Part shown: in pieces, positions 53,892-62,202 of the stretch
Position numbering within the stretch: the stretch's first letter is position 1
Layout of the letters: each line of letters opens with the position of its first letter
Assembly (NCBI GenBank): GCA_947500445.1
Contig: CANMSB010000030.1
Coordinates: 1 to 63,902, forward strand
Reading direction: 5' to 3'
DNA length: 63,902 nucleotides
From: an uncultured Flavobacteriaceae bacterium
Lineage (GTDB): Bacteria; Bacteroidota; Bacteroidia; Flavobacteriales; Flavobacteriaceae
Made by a program: the position numbers and the translations under genes
The notes under the pieces: model-generated
The model's input: only the letters and a program-made list of their open reading frames with translations
Database searches by the model: none
What the model was told of the DNA's origin: nothing

Positions 53892-55748
53892 ATGAAAATA
53901 TGGAAAAGGCGCAAAACCCTGGCTTTTGTGTGCATGTTTCTATTTTGCCTTATGGCGTGTTCCGAAAAACAACGGAATTCTAACTACTTGATCGATGGGA
54001 GTCTGAAAAAATGGCAACCGGTGACACTGATTTTTGACGGTCCCAAGGTCTCCGAAACCGATAGTATCAATCCCTTTACGGAATACAGTTTGCTCACTAT
54101 TTTCACCAATGGCGAAGATACTTTACGTGTACACGGCTATTTTGCGGCTGATGGGGATGCGGCCAACTCCGGCGCTGGCTCGGGAAACAAATGGGAAACC
54201 AAATTTTCTCCGCCCAAAACCGGCTCATGGACTTTTGAATCCTTTTTCCGCAAGGGAGCGGGTAGCGGTATCGTTCCCGATACTGCCCCCGAGAAGGTCG
54301 ATTTACTTTGGAAAACCAAAGGTACTTTCGAAATTACGGAAACCGATACCACCGAAACAGGTTTTTATCGCACTGGAAAACTGGCCTATGTCGGTAAGCA
54401 TTATTTGGAGCGATCGGAAAGCGGGACGCCATTTTTAAAAAATGGGGTGGGCAGTCCGGAGAACTTTTTAGGCTATTGGGAGTTCGACGGTACGTTTGAC
54501 AATGGCGGGGCGGATACGCCCACGTTAACAGATGGATTACACCGATATGAGCCGCATACCCGCGACTGGAAGTCGGGAGACCCGAGTTGGGGCAATGGAA
54601 AAGGAAAGGGCATTATCGGTGCGCTGAACTACATGGCCTCCAAGGAAATGAACAGTCTGTATTTTCTAACCATGAACGAGCATGGTGATGGCGACGATGT
54701 ATGGCCTTGGATTAAACCCGAAATACAGACGCGTTACGATGTGAGCAAATTGCAACAATGGGAAATGGTATTTTCCCATATGGATCGCTTGGGAATAGCC
54801 ATGAACCTATTTACACAAGAGACGGAAAACGATACCATTCTGGACAAGGGCGACTTGGGCGCCACCCGTAAATTGTATTATAAGGAATTGGTGGCGCGGT
54901 TTGGGCATCATTTGGGCGTGGTCTGGAATTTAGGTGAAGAAACCAACCGAAATGCCGACCAACTAAAAAGTTATGCCAGTTATATTCGGCAACTAGACCC
55001 CTATCGCCATCCTATCGCCGTGCACAACCATGTTCGGGTAACCGGAAAACGGATGGAGGGCAGACCGCTCGACCCTATAAAGGAGACGCTTACCCCAATG
55101 CTCGGATATGCCGATTTTGAGGTGCCTTCCCTCCAAATGTTCGACACTACCGAGGTACATCGTGAAGTACGTAAATGGCGCGACCTTTCGGTAAAACACA
55201 AAAAGCCTTGGGTGGTATATTTGGATGAGATCGGACATTGGGATATCGGTGTCACTACGGACACTGCCGCAAAAAACAACCATCAAATGGTCATGCGTTC
55301 AAGCCTCTGGGGGAGCCTTTTGAGCGGTGGTGCGGGAACCTCCTGGTATTTTGGGGGGCTGGATACGCCCAACAACGATATGGCGGCCGAAGACTTTCGA
55401 ACACGGGAACAATGGTGGCAGATCAGCGGAAATGCCAAAAAGTTTTTTAACGATCATCTTCCCTTTTGGGAAATGCAGGGGCATGACGAGCTGTTGAGCA
55501 ACCCGAAAGCCTTTTGTTTTGCCAAGAAAGACGAAATATATGTGGTGTACCTCCCCAAAAACGAACGTACCGAACTGGAAATCGGTGATGGGGCCTTTAC
55601 CATTGCTTTTTTTGACCCCTTGGCCGGAGGCAAGCTATACGATATGCAGAACGGGGGGTGGGAAATTACCAAACCCAATAGCGTCACCTTGTCAGCGTTG
55701 AACGGGAAAAGCGACATGGATTGGGTTATTGTGATCAAAAGAAAGTAG
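53892..55748 (+). CDS. DUF5060-domain TIM-barrel protein, putative glycoside hydrolase lipoprotein
   Basis: The 618-residue protein has a lipobox (LFCLMACSEK). An N-terminal beta-sandwich (about 40-150: KKWQPVTLIFDGP, KTGSWTFESFF) fits DUF5060, a barrel region follows (about 230-470), and a C-terminal beta domain resembles the putative collagen-binding domain. Candidate catalytic acids of a clan-A type barrel are in GVVWNLGEETNRN (strand 4 position) and WVVYLDEIGHWD (strand 7 position). The family is a likely but unproven hydrolase of marine polysaccharides. It heads a plus-strand run with the serine hydrolase, VanX-like dipeptidase, sulfatase and esterase genes. Confidence 0.78.
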   Translation: MKIWKRRKTLAFVCMFLFCLMACSEKQRNSNYLIDGSLKKWQPVTLIFDGPKVSETDSINPFTEYSLLTIFTNGEDTLRVHGYFAADGDAANSGAGSGNKWETKFSPPKTGSWTFESFFRKGAGSGIVPDTAPEKVDLLWKTKGTFEITETDTTETGFYRTGKLAYVGKHYLERSESGTPFLKNGVGSPENFLGYWEFDGTFDNGGADTPTLTDGLHRYEPHTRDWKSGDPSWGNGKGKGIIGALNYMASKEMNSLYFLTMNEHGDGDDVWPWIKPEIQTRYDVSKLQQWEMVFSHMDRLGIAMNLFTQETENDTILDKGDLGATRKLYYKELVARFGHHLGVVWNLGEETNRNADQLKSYASYIRQLDPYRHPIAVHNHVRVTGKRMEGRPLDPIKETLTPMLGYADFEVPSLQMFDTTEVHREVRKWRDLSVKHKKPWVVYLDEIGHWDIGVTTDTAAKNNHQMVMRSSLWGSLLSGGAGTSWYFGGLDTPNNDMAAEDFRTREQWWQISGNAKKFFNDHLPFWEMQGHDELLSNPKAFCFAKKDEIYVVYLPKNERTELEIGDGAFTIAFFDPLAGGKLYDMQNGGWEITKPNSVTLSALNGKSDMDWVIVIKRK

Positions 55749-55870
55749 CCTATTGCTCTTCGGTTTCAGATGCATTCCGAAAACAAATTTTATTCCTAGC
55801 GATATCACCTATTACGGGAAAACAGAAACAGTATAAGAAGTATAGGGAAACCTTGTTAAACATTTTGAAC

Positions 55871-56974
55871 ATGAAAAGAATTTTAGCCGTTATAATGTCC
55901 TTATGTCTATGGACGTCCTGCAAAACCGAGAAAGAAGCGTTACCGATGGTTTTTCCAACGGACAGCTGGATCGAGAAAACCCCGGAAAATTTGGGGGTAG
56001 ATGCCGTTAAAATGCAAGAAGCCCTAGATTATTTGGCCTCCGAATCCGGTGAGGACGGTCTGGATGAGGTGCTTATCGTCCGTAACGGGTATCTCATTTA
56101 TAAAGGGGACAGTATTCATAAAAAGCATAACATTTATTCATCTAGCAAATCATTTACCAGCACGGTGCTCGGTATTTTGTCGGATAAGAAGATCGTAGAT
56201 GAAAATACGTATGCAAAAACTATTGATACCGCCCTTTCGGAACAGTACCCCGAAGTACGATTGAAACACTTTTCCAGTATGACCTCAGGCTATAGCGGTA
56301 AAGGCGTTAGCCGATGGAACGAACCTAGTGAAGATTGGTCCTGGACGCCCTATGCCATTGATTCGGCATTGTTCGCCCCGGGTACCCGATATGCCTATTG
56401 GGACGAGGCGCAAATGATGTTCGGCCGCTTGCTGACCTTAAGTGCAAACAAAAGTTTAAAGGCCATTTTTGATGAACAGATCGGAAACGCCATCGGTATG
56501 GGCAGCTATGATTGGGGTACGGAAAACGATCCCGACATACCGGAAAAAGTGTTGAACAATGGTTGCACGGGCGTTACCATAAATGCGGAGCAACTGGCCC
56601 GTTTTGGACATTTTTACCTGAACGAGGGTAACTGGAACGGACAACAATTATTGTCAAAAGAATGGGTAAAAAAAGCGACCCAAAACCAGGTGTTCGCAAA
56701 AGAGGTGGCCGATACCGACCGAAAAAAAGTTGACGGTAGGGGCTGTTACGGCTATAACTGGTGGGTAAACGATAAAATGCCAACAGGGAAATGGCACATG
56801 CCCGACGCGCCCAAATCCCTGTATTACGCTAGTGGACTGCACAATAATATGTGTTTTGTAATACCGGAATGGAACATGGTGTTCGTGAGAAGGGGAGAGG
56901 ATGGCAATCCCGAAAAAGGAAAGCCATTTGTGTACAACGAGTTTTTTAAACGGATGGCATTGGCGGTGAAGTAA
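55871..56974 (+). CDS. Lipoprotein serine hydrolase (class C beta-lactamase/esterase family)
   Basis: The 367-residue protein has a lipobox (LCLWTSCKTE). The SxxK motif is SSSK in NIYSSSKSFTST, a YxN-like YWD follows (YAYWDEAQMMFG), and the third motif region is ASGLHNNM. The family mixes beta-lactamases, DD-peptidases and esterases (EstB type). In a polysaccharide locus a carbohydrate esterase is more likely than drug resistance. The ATG at 55871 is preferred over the frame open from 55721, which overlaps the DUF5060 gene and lacks a signal. Confidence 0.87.
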   Translation: MKRILAVIMSLCLWTSCKTEKEALPMVFPTDSWIEKTPENLGVDAVKMQEALDYLASESGEDGLDEVLIVRNGYLIYKGDSIHKKHNIYSSSKSFTSTVLGILSDKKIVDENTYAKTIDTALSEQYPEVRLKHFSSMTSGYSGKGVSRWNEPSEDWSWTPYAIDSALFAPGTRYAYWDEAQMMFGRLLTLSANKSLKAIFDEQIGNAIGMGSYDWGTENDPDIPEKVLNNGCTGVTINAEQLARFGHFYLNEGNWNGQQLLSKEWVKKATQNQVFAKEVADTDRKKVDGRGCYGYNWWVNDKMPTGKWHMPDAPKSLYYASGLHNNMCFVIPEWNMVFVRRGEDGNPEKGKPFVYNEFFKRMALAVK

Positions 56975-57063
56975 CAACACCTACTTTTTTAGTACTTTCG
57001 GTACGCAATAATCATCTTGTAAACGAACCCAAGACGGGTTCTTAAGCATCAAACAAAAACGCC

Positions 57064-57786
57064 ATGACCAAACAACTTGGTTACCTCTTTGTTTTTTTAC
57101 TGCTAGTTTCTTGTAAGGAAAAAACAGAAAACAAGGATGTGGTGGAGCACCCTTTGCCCATGGATACCATACAAGCGAAAAAAGAGCTAGAACAGAAAAC
57201 CACCGAAACAAAAACCTTTCGGTCGTTCGAAAAACTGGCCGATACTACTTTTGTGCGTTTGGCCGATTTTAGCGATGGTTTCTCCTATGATCTGCGTTAT
57301 GCTACCGAGAACAATTTTTTAAAGGAAAAAGTGTATGATTGTGCCGAATGTTATACCAGGGTAAAAACGGCAAAGGCCTTATTGGCGGCCAATAAAGCCT
57401 TTCGGGAAAAAAAGGTGCGGATCCGTTTTTTCGATTGTTACCGGCCCAATTCCGTACAGTACAAAATGTGGGCCATAGTACCCAACCCGCAATATGTGGC
57501 GAATCCTAAAAAAGGGTCGATCCATAACAAAGGAGGCGCTGTGGACATCACTTTGGAAACCTTGGACGGCAAGGTGCTTGATATGGGAACCGATTTTGAT
57601 TTTTTTGGAAAGCGGGCCTATCATGATATGAAAGATTTGCCACAGGAAATATTGGAGAACAGAAAGTTACTAAAAACAACGATGGAGGCCCATGGGTTTT
57701 GGTCTACCCGGACGGAATGGTGGCACTACAATTTGAACGGTGCCCACAAAAACGAGATTGCCAATTTTAAATGGGACTGTAAGTAA
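57064..57786 (+). CDS. M15 D-alanyl-D-alanine dipeptidase (VanX/DdpX type), lipoprotein
   Basis: The 240-residue protein has a lipobox (LLLVSCKEK). Zinc-site motifs of the M15D group are present: SIHNKGGAVDITL (His and Asp ligands) and the late EWWHYNL (catalytic Glu and His ligand), together with the structural FDCYRPNSVQYKMW. The family hydrolyses D-Ala-D-Ala. Here it is exported, so it would recycle or scavenge cell-wall dipeptide rather than give vancomycin resistance. It lies 89 bp after the serine hydrolase and 8 bp before the next sulfatase, so it belongs to that operon. Confidence 0.88.
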   Translation: MTKQLGYLFVFLLLVSCKEKTENKDVVEHPLPMDTIQAKKELEQKTTETKTFRSFEKLADTTFVRLADFSDGFSYDLRYATENNFLKEKVYDCAECYTRVKTAKALLAANKAFREKKVRIRFFDCYRPNSVQYKMWAIVPNPQYVANPKKGSIHNKGGAVDITLETLDGKVLDMGTDFDFFGKRAYHDMKDLPQEILENRKLLKTTMEAHGFWSTRTEWWHYNLNGAHKNEIANFKWDCK

Positions 57787-57794
57787 TAATTACT

Positions 57795-59354
57795 ATGGAA
57801 AAGAACATGTACTACGAGGTAGCTTTAAAAAGAACTTTAATAAAAAAAATCACCCGTATATCACCGATGGCTCTAGTGTTGTTGTTGGGCTTTAGCCTCC
57901 TTCTATCGTGTAAGGAGGACGTAAAGGCCCCTGAGAAAACAGCGTCTAAACCGAACGTATTGTTCATTGCCGTTGATGATCTTAACGATTGGATTGGCTG
58001 TTTGCAAGGGCATCCACAGATAAAGACGCCCAATATGGACCGTTTGGCGGCCATGGGTACCTTGTTCACCAATGCCCATACCCAATCCCCGATCTGTAAT
58101 CCTTCCCGAACCAGTTTGTTGACAGGGTACCGCCCCTCTACTACCGGCATTTACGGACTTTCCCCTTGGATACGCCAAGTGCCCGATCTTAAGGACATGG
58201 TGACCCTACCGCAATATTTTTCTGCGAACGGCTATGCCACCTATGCCACGGGCAAAATATTTCATGGAGGATATGGCAAGGGAAAAGACCCTGTGGAGTT
58301 CGATAGTTTGGGACCTGCTTCCGGGGTAAAGACCGCTCCTCCAAAAAAGTTGGCCGGTGAAACGCCCGGTGGTAACAATCCATGGGTGGATTGGGGCGAT
58401 TTTGGACTAAAGAAAGAGGATACCCAGGATTATGATATCGCCTCTTGGGCGGTAGATGTGTTAAAAAATACACCGGAGGAACCCTATTTCCTGGGAGTCG
58501 GGTTTTTTCTGCCCCACGTTCCCCTTTTCGCTCCCACGGAACATTTTAAAAAATATCCCAAAGATTCGGTGGTCATGCCGCCGATGTTGGCCAATGATCG
58601 GACCGATACGCCACGCTCGTCCTGGTACAATCATTGGGACGTTCCCGAACCGCGTTGGAAATGGTTCCAGGAAAAAAAGCAGGATACCCTTTTTGTTCAG
58701 GCTTACCTTGCTTCCATTTCGTTTGTCGACGATCAGGTGGGAAGGGTATTGGACGCTTTGGAGGCGAGCGGACAGCAGGATAATACGATCATTGTGTTAT
58801 GGTCCGATCACGGATTTCATTTGGGCGAAAAAGAAATATCGGGAAAAAACACGCTATGGGAACGCGCTACCCGGGTTCCGCTTATTTTTGCGGGAAGAGG
58901 TGTTGGCGTGGGCAAACGGTATGCCGAACCGGTAGAGCTATTGGATATCTATCCTACCCTTAACGAACTTTGCGGACTGCCCCCAAAAAAGGATTTGGAG
59001 GGACATAGTTTGGTGCCCCAATTGACCGATAGCGAAACTCCGCGCCCATGGCCGGCCATTACCACCAACAACTGGAACAACCATGCGGTCCGTACCACCG
59101 ATTGGCGCTATATCCGCTATGCAGACGGCGAAGAGGAATTGTACGATATGAAGAACGATCCCAACGAATGGGAAAACCGTATTGATGACAAACAGCTCAA
59201 ACCCCTGGTGGATAGTTTGGCCTCCTGGCTTCCCAAAGAAAATCACCTTCCGTATACGGGAGATTACCAGCGGGTATTGGAGTATAAAAACGATTCCATT
59301 ATATGGCAGGGAAAGCCGATCGATGCTTCTGATCCCATTCCCGGGTTGGAATAG
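57795..59354 (+). CDS. Lipoprotein sulfatase (iduronate-2-sulfatase-like, family S1)
   Basis: The 519-residue protein has a hydrophobic N-terminal segment ending in a lipobox (GFSLLLSCKED); the true start may be the first ATG or a nearby one. Motifs: PNVLFIAVDDLNDWIGCLQG, the activation motif CNPSRTSLLTG (Cys101, C-x-P-S-R), GKIFHGGYGKG, SDHGFHLGEKE. The V-D-D-L-N-D-W start and K-I-F-H in place of G-K-W-H mark the iduronate-2-sulfatase-like subgroup, often seen in algal-polysaccharide loci. It sits between the dipeptidase and the esterase. Confidence 0.91.
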   Translation: MEKNMYYEVALKRTLIKKITRISPMALVLLLGFSLLLSCKEDVKAPEKTASKPNVLFIAVDDLNDWIGCLQGHPQIKTPNMDRLAAMGTLFTNAHTQSPICNPSRTSLLTGYRPSTTGIYGLSPWIRQVPDLKDMVTLPQYFSANGYATYATGKIFHGGYGKGKDPVEFDSLGPASGVKTAPPKKLAGETPGGNNPWVDWGDFGLKKEDTQDYDIASWAVDVLKNTPEEPYFLGVGFFLPHVPLFAPTEHFKKYPKDSVVMPPMLANDRTDTPRSSWYNHWDVPEPRWKWFQEKKQDTLFVQAYLASISFVDDQVGRVLDALEASGQQDNTIIVLWSDHGFHLGEKEISGKNTLWERATRVPLIFAGRGVGVGKRYAEPVELLDIYPTLNELCGLPPKKDLEGHSLVPQLTDSETPRPWPAITTNNWNNHAVRTTDWRYIRYADGEEELYDMKNDPNEWENRIDDKQLKPLVDSLASWLPKENHLPYTGDYQRVLEYKNDSIIWQGKPIDASDPIPGLE

Positions 59355-59461
59355 TTTAAAGAAAAGTCGAATATGAAATGAGCTATAACAACTCTTGATA
59401 CCAACCGAAATGATTATTGGCGAATTACATCTGACCATTAAAAAACAATAAATGTAAACAG

Positions 59462-60382
59462 ATGAAAAAAACTGTCCTTTTAACCTTCTTTAGCGCAATG
59501 GCATTTTCGGGTAGTGCACAGGATACTATAATTCCGCTATGGCCCAAGGGGCTTATGCCCAACTATATTGCCTCCGATGAACGGGAAACACAGGAGCGGG
59601 CGAACGGCATGTTGAAGCTCAGAAAGGTACAGGAACCAACAATCGAGGTATACCTTCCCGCAAAAGGAAACGCAACGGGCGAGGGGCTATTGATTTTTCC
59701 CGGAGGCGGTTATGGCATTTTGGCCTACGATTGGGAAGGGACCGATATTGCAAAGTTTTTGAACGGAAAGGGAATTGCCGGTATTGTGGTCAAATACAGA
59801 CTGCCTTCCGATCGTTCCCAAAAGGAAAAACACCATGTGCCGTTAATAGACGCGCAACGGGCGCTACGTTCGGTGAGGAGTATGGCGAGCGATTTTAACT
59901 TGGATGCCGATAAGATCGGCATTATCGGTTTTTCGGCAGGGGGGCACCTTGCGGCTACGCTCGGGACACAATTTAATGAGAACGTGTATGCTCCGATCGA
60001 TGCGATCGATACGGAAAGTGCACGTCCGGACTTTATGGCCTTGTGCTATCCCGTCATTGCGTTCGGGGAAACGGTGACCCATAAAGGTTCACAAAACAAT
60101 TTGTTGGGAAAAGATGCGGCAGCAGATTTGATAAAGCGGTTTTCCGCTGAAAAACAGGTTACTACAGAAACGCCTCCTACTTTTTTGGTACACGCCCTGG
60201 ACGATGTTTCTGTACCGGTAGCGAACAGTCTGCTGTTTTTGGAAGCGTTGGAGGCCAAAGGATGCTCCGCGACCTTACACGTATATCCAAAAGGGGGACA
60301 TGGATTTTCCTTGGCGCGGGACGACCGTCATTTACGGGGATGGACCGAGCGCATGGTCGAATGGATCAGCAGCCTAGAATGA
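59462..60382 (+). CDS. Secreted alpha/beta hydrolase (acetyl-xylan-esterase/BD-FAE-like)
   Basis: The 306-residue protein has a signal peptide (FFSAMAFSGSAQ). The triad is visible: nucleophile in GIIGFSAGGHLAA (Ser158), Asp in LVHALDDVSVP and His in PKGGHGFSL; the oxyanion-hole loop is FPGGGYG. Members of this group remove acetyl or feruloyl groups from polysaccharides. It closes the plus-strand run of carbohydrate genes. Together with the sialate O-acetylesterase it suggests an acylated substrate. Confidence 0.88.
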   Translation: MKKTVLLTFFSAMAFSGSAQDTIIPLWPKGLMPNYIASDERETQERANGMLKLRKVQEPTIEVYLPAKGNATGEGLLIFPGGGYGILAYDWEGTDIAKFLNGKGIAGIVVKYRLPSDRSQKEKHHVPLIDAQRALRSVRSMASDFNLDADKIGIIGFSAGGHLAATLGTQFNENVYAPIDAIDTESARPDFMALCYPVIAFGETVTHKGSQNNLLGKDAAADLIKRFSAEKQVTTETPPTFLVHALDDVSVPVANSLLFLEALEAKGCSATLHVYPKGGHGFSLARDDRHLRGWTERMVEWISSLE

Positions 60383-60468
60383 TATTTGCTGTTTCAGGAC
60401 GCCATTTGCCGTTTTAACGTCTTACATTCCATTTGGGAATAGCTTTTTTGTACTTTCGGTACACGGTT

Positions 60469-61044
60469 ATGGAAGCACTACGCACATTTTTAAATCATTC
60501 CGAAGGGCTGTCAAAAAATGATATGGTTTTTTTGATCGATCATTTGGAGGAACGGCGCATTAAAAAGGGAACCGTACTCTTTGAGCAAGGGGCAGTGGTC
60601 ACCACTATTTTTTTTGTAAGTACCGGAATACTCCACCATTTTAACTATACGGAAAAAGGAGAGAAAAAAACCATCGACCTGCACGATGCGCCTTGCTTTT
60701 GTACGGACCTCGAAAGTTTTACCGAAGGAAAATTGTCCAAGGATAGTTGTGTCGCCCTAACGGATGCTACCATTTACGTTTTGACGAAGGAGAAATACGA
60801 TGCTTTGGTGAATACCAATGTAAAATGGAGCAATTTTGTAAAACGGGTCATCGAAAAAACCTTGGTCAACATTCTTGAGCAATTGAAAACCATCGCGAAC
60901 AAAACGATCGAGGAACGATATTTAGAGCTGGTGAAAACCAAACCGGATATCGTACAAAACACTTCCGTTGGAATATTAGCTTCCTATTTGGGCACGTCAA
61001 GGGAAACCTTGCACCGTATTCGAAAGAAACATCTTTTTGCTTAA
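60469..61044 (+). CDS. Crp/Fnr family transcriptional regulator
   Basis: The 191-residue protein has a cyclic-nucleotide-binding-type beta-roll (about 15-110: KKGTVLFEQGAVVTTIFFVS) and a C-terminal Crp HTH (SVGILASYLGTSRETLHRIRKKH). No cysteine cluster of the FNR type is visible, and the cAMP-contact residues of E. coli CRP are not clearly kept. The start at 60469 is chosen over an upstream frame at 60433. A CRP-like palindrome lies 36 bp past its stop. Confidence 0.88.
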   Translation: MEALRTFLNHSEGLSKNDMVFLIDHLEERRIKKGTVLFEQGAVVTTIFFVSTGILHHFNYTEKGEKKTIDLHDAPCFCTDLESFTEGKLSKDSCVALTDATIYVLTKEKYDALVNTNVKWSNFVKRVIEKTLVNILEQLKTIANKTIEERYLELVKTKPDIVQNTSVGILASYLGTSRETLHRIRKKHLFA

Positions 61045-61079
61045 CGTTAGCGTGCCCTAGTTTCTTAATTTTTTGTTAG

Positions 61080-61095
61080 TGTGTCATTTGACACA
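61080..61095. promoter_or_regulatory. CRP-like palindrome (TGTGTCATTTGACACA)
   Basis: A perfect 16-bp dyad TGTGTCA-TT-TGACACA with the same half-site spacing as the CRP consensus TGTGA-N6-TCACA. It is in the gap between the Crp/Fnr gene and the SRPBCC gene, 87 bp upstream of the latter, so it could control that gene. No T-run follows, which argues against a terminator. Confidence 0.55.
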
Positions 61096-61181
61096 GTGGT
61101 TTGGTTATGGATGAATGAACTTTAAGCTATAACTAGAATATCCTAGATTATAGACAATAGGTATTCGTTAAAACCAACATT

Positions 61182-61664
61182 ATGAAAACGCTTTTTTTTA
61201 GTACGGCACTGTTTTTTTCCATTTTTACTTTTTCGCAATCAAAGGATACCGATAAACGGTTCGAGGCAACGATCGACCTTAATGTGGGGGCTGCGGATGT
61301 CTGGACCTTGTTGACCGATGTGGCCCGGTGGAAGGAATGGGACACGCATGTAATCGATGCAAAACTTATAGACGGGTTTGCGCCAAAGGCCCAGGGAAAA
61401 TTGGTCACCAAAAATGCCAAAGTAATCGATTTCGGTATTCAGGAGTCTCAAGAAGGGGTCGGGTACACGCTACGGCACAAATTATCCTCGGGTACCCTTT
61501 TTATCAAACGGTCCATTTCGGAAACCGATTCTGGAGCGCTACTTACTGCAAACGTTTGGTATACCGGCATTTCCCCAAAGAATTTTAAAAAGTACATGGG
61601 GGAGGACTATGCCGGTATTTTAGAAGCGGAGTTGGTCACTGTTAAGGAGCTTTTGACCGATTGA
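61182..61664 (+). CDS. Secreted SRPBCC (START-like) domain protein
   Basis: The 160-residue protein has a signal peptide (TALFFSIFTFSQS). The mature part has the SRPBCC/polyketide-cyclase-like pattern: a first strand FEATIDLNVGAADVWTLLTD, WKEWDTHV, and a C-terminal helix GILEAELVTVKELL. The fold holds a hydrophobic ligand in a deep pocket; exported versions are less usual. It may be a target of the neighbouring Crp/Fnr regulator because of the palindrome in between. Confidence 0.82.
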   Translation: MKTLFFSTALFFSIFTFSQSKDTDKRFEATIDLNVGAADVWTLLTDVARWKEWDTHVIDAKLIDGFAPKAQGKLVTKNAKVIDFGIQESQEGVGYTLRHKLSSGTLFIKRSISETDSGALLTANVWYTGISPKNFKKYMGEDYAGILEAELVTVKELLTD

Positions 61665-61717
61665 TCTACAAACGGGGATCAACCATGTTTCTTTTGTTAA
61701 AAGTTTTTATCAAAAAG

Positions 61718-61749
61718 TTGTCAAATACGTTCCGAACTGTTTATTTTTG
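61718..61749 (+). promoter_or_regulatory. Candidate promoter upstream of tRNA-Pro
   Basis: TTG (61718-61720), a 21-bp spacer and TATTTTTG (61742-61749) fit the Bacteroidota pattern. It lies about 150 bp before the tRNA, so the primary transcript would carry a long leader that includes the short tRNA-like 10-mer at 61789. Confidence 0.45.
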
Positions 61750-61896
61750 CCGTTTTAATTTGGGGGTGATTTTTAATGCTCCCTAACACGGGATGTGGTC
61801 CTTCGGCTCCGCTCAGAATAAACTGCTCCACAGCGGTATCAGGGCAAGGCAAAAACCATGGGAAGCCAACGTAACAGTGGTTTCAAAATACATTTT

Positions 61897-61970
61897 CGGG
61901 ATGTGGCGCAGTCCGGTAGCGCACTCGGCTGGGGGCCGAGTGGTCGCAGGTTCAAATCCTGTCATCCCGA
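61897..61970 (+). tRNA. tRNA-Pro (anticodon GGG)
   Basis: A 74-nt cloverleaf. Acceptor CGGGATG (61897-61903) pairs with CATCCCG (61963-61969), followed by discriminator A. The anticodon arm CTCGG-CTGGGGG-CCGAG gives anticodon GGG, and the T arm has GCAGG-TTCAAAT-CCTGT. CCA is not encoded. It is the likely integration site of the element whose integrase follows. Confidence 0.95.
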
Positions 61971-62000
61971 CAAAACCATTTTTTTTGGTTTTATAAAAAT

Positions 62001-62053
62001 GCTAACTAAATGATTTTCAGAATTTTAATTTTTTTTGATTTCATTTAGTTAGC
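62001..62053. repeat. 13-bp perfect inverted repeat between tRNA and integrase gene
   Basis: GCTAACTAAATGA (62001-62013) and TCATTTAGTTAGC (62041-62053) are separated by 27 AT-rich bases. The position between tRNA 3' end and integrase suggests a recombination directionality factor or integrase binding region, or a weak terminator for the tRNA transcript. Confidence 0.6.
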
Positions 62054-62071
62054 TTTAAAATCAATTAAATC

Positions 62072-62100
62072 GGGAACAATTCGGGAACAAAAAGGGAACA
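62072..62100 (+). promoter_or_regulatory. Three helically phased GGGAACA repeats (probable integrase arm sites)
   Basis: GGGAACA occurs at 62072, 62083 and 62094, exactly 11 bp apart, and once more at 62195 overlapping the integrase start. Regular phasing on one face of the helix, next to the attachment site, is typical of arm-type binding sites of tyrosine recombinases. Confidence 0.6.
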
Positions 62101-62202
62101 GTTCATTTATCTTTTTTTTCGTAACTTCTTTAGTGAGAGCAAGGCTTTCGATGTGATTTGACTTTCGTGTTAGGATAATGTTTAAACCTAAAACGGGAAC
62201 AA

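Noticed and set aside
57064-57786. Vancomycin resistance gene (vanX)
   Set aside because: The product is an exported lipoprotein with no vanH or vanA partners, so a resistance role is not supported.
62001-62053. Reading the 13-bp inverted repeat as a terminator of tRNA-Pro
   Set aside because: The stem is AT-rich, the loop is 27 nt, and no T-run follows the second arm.
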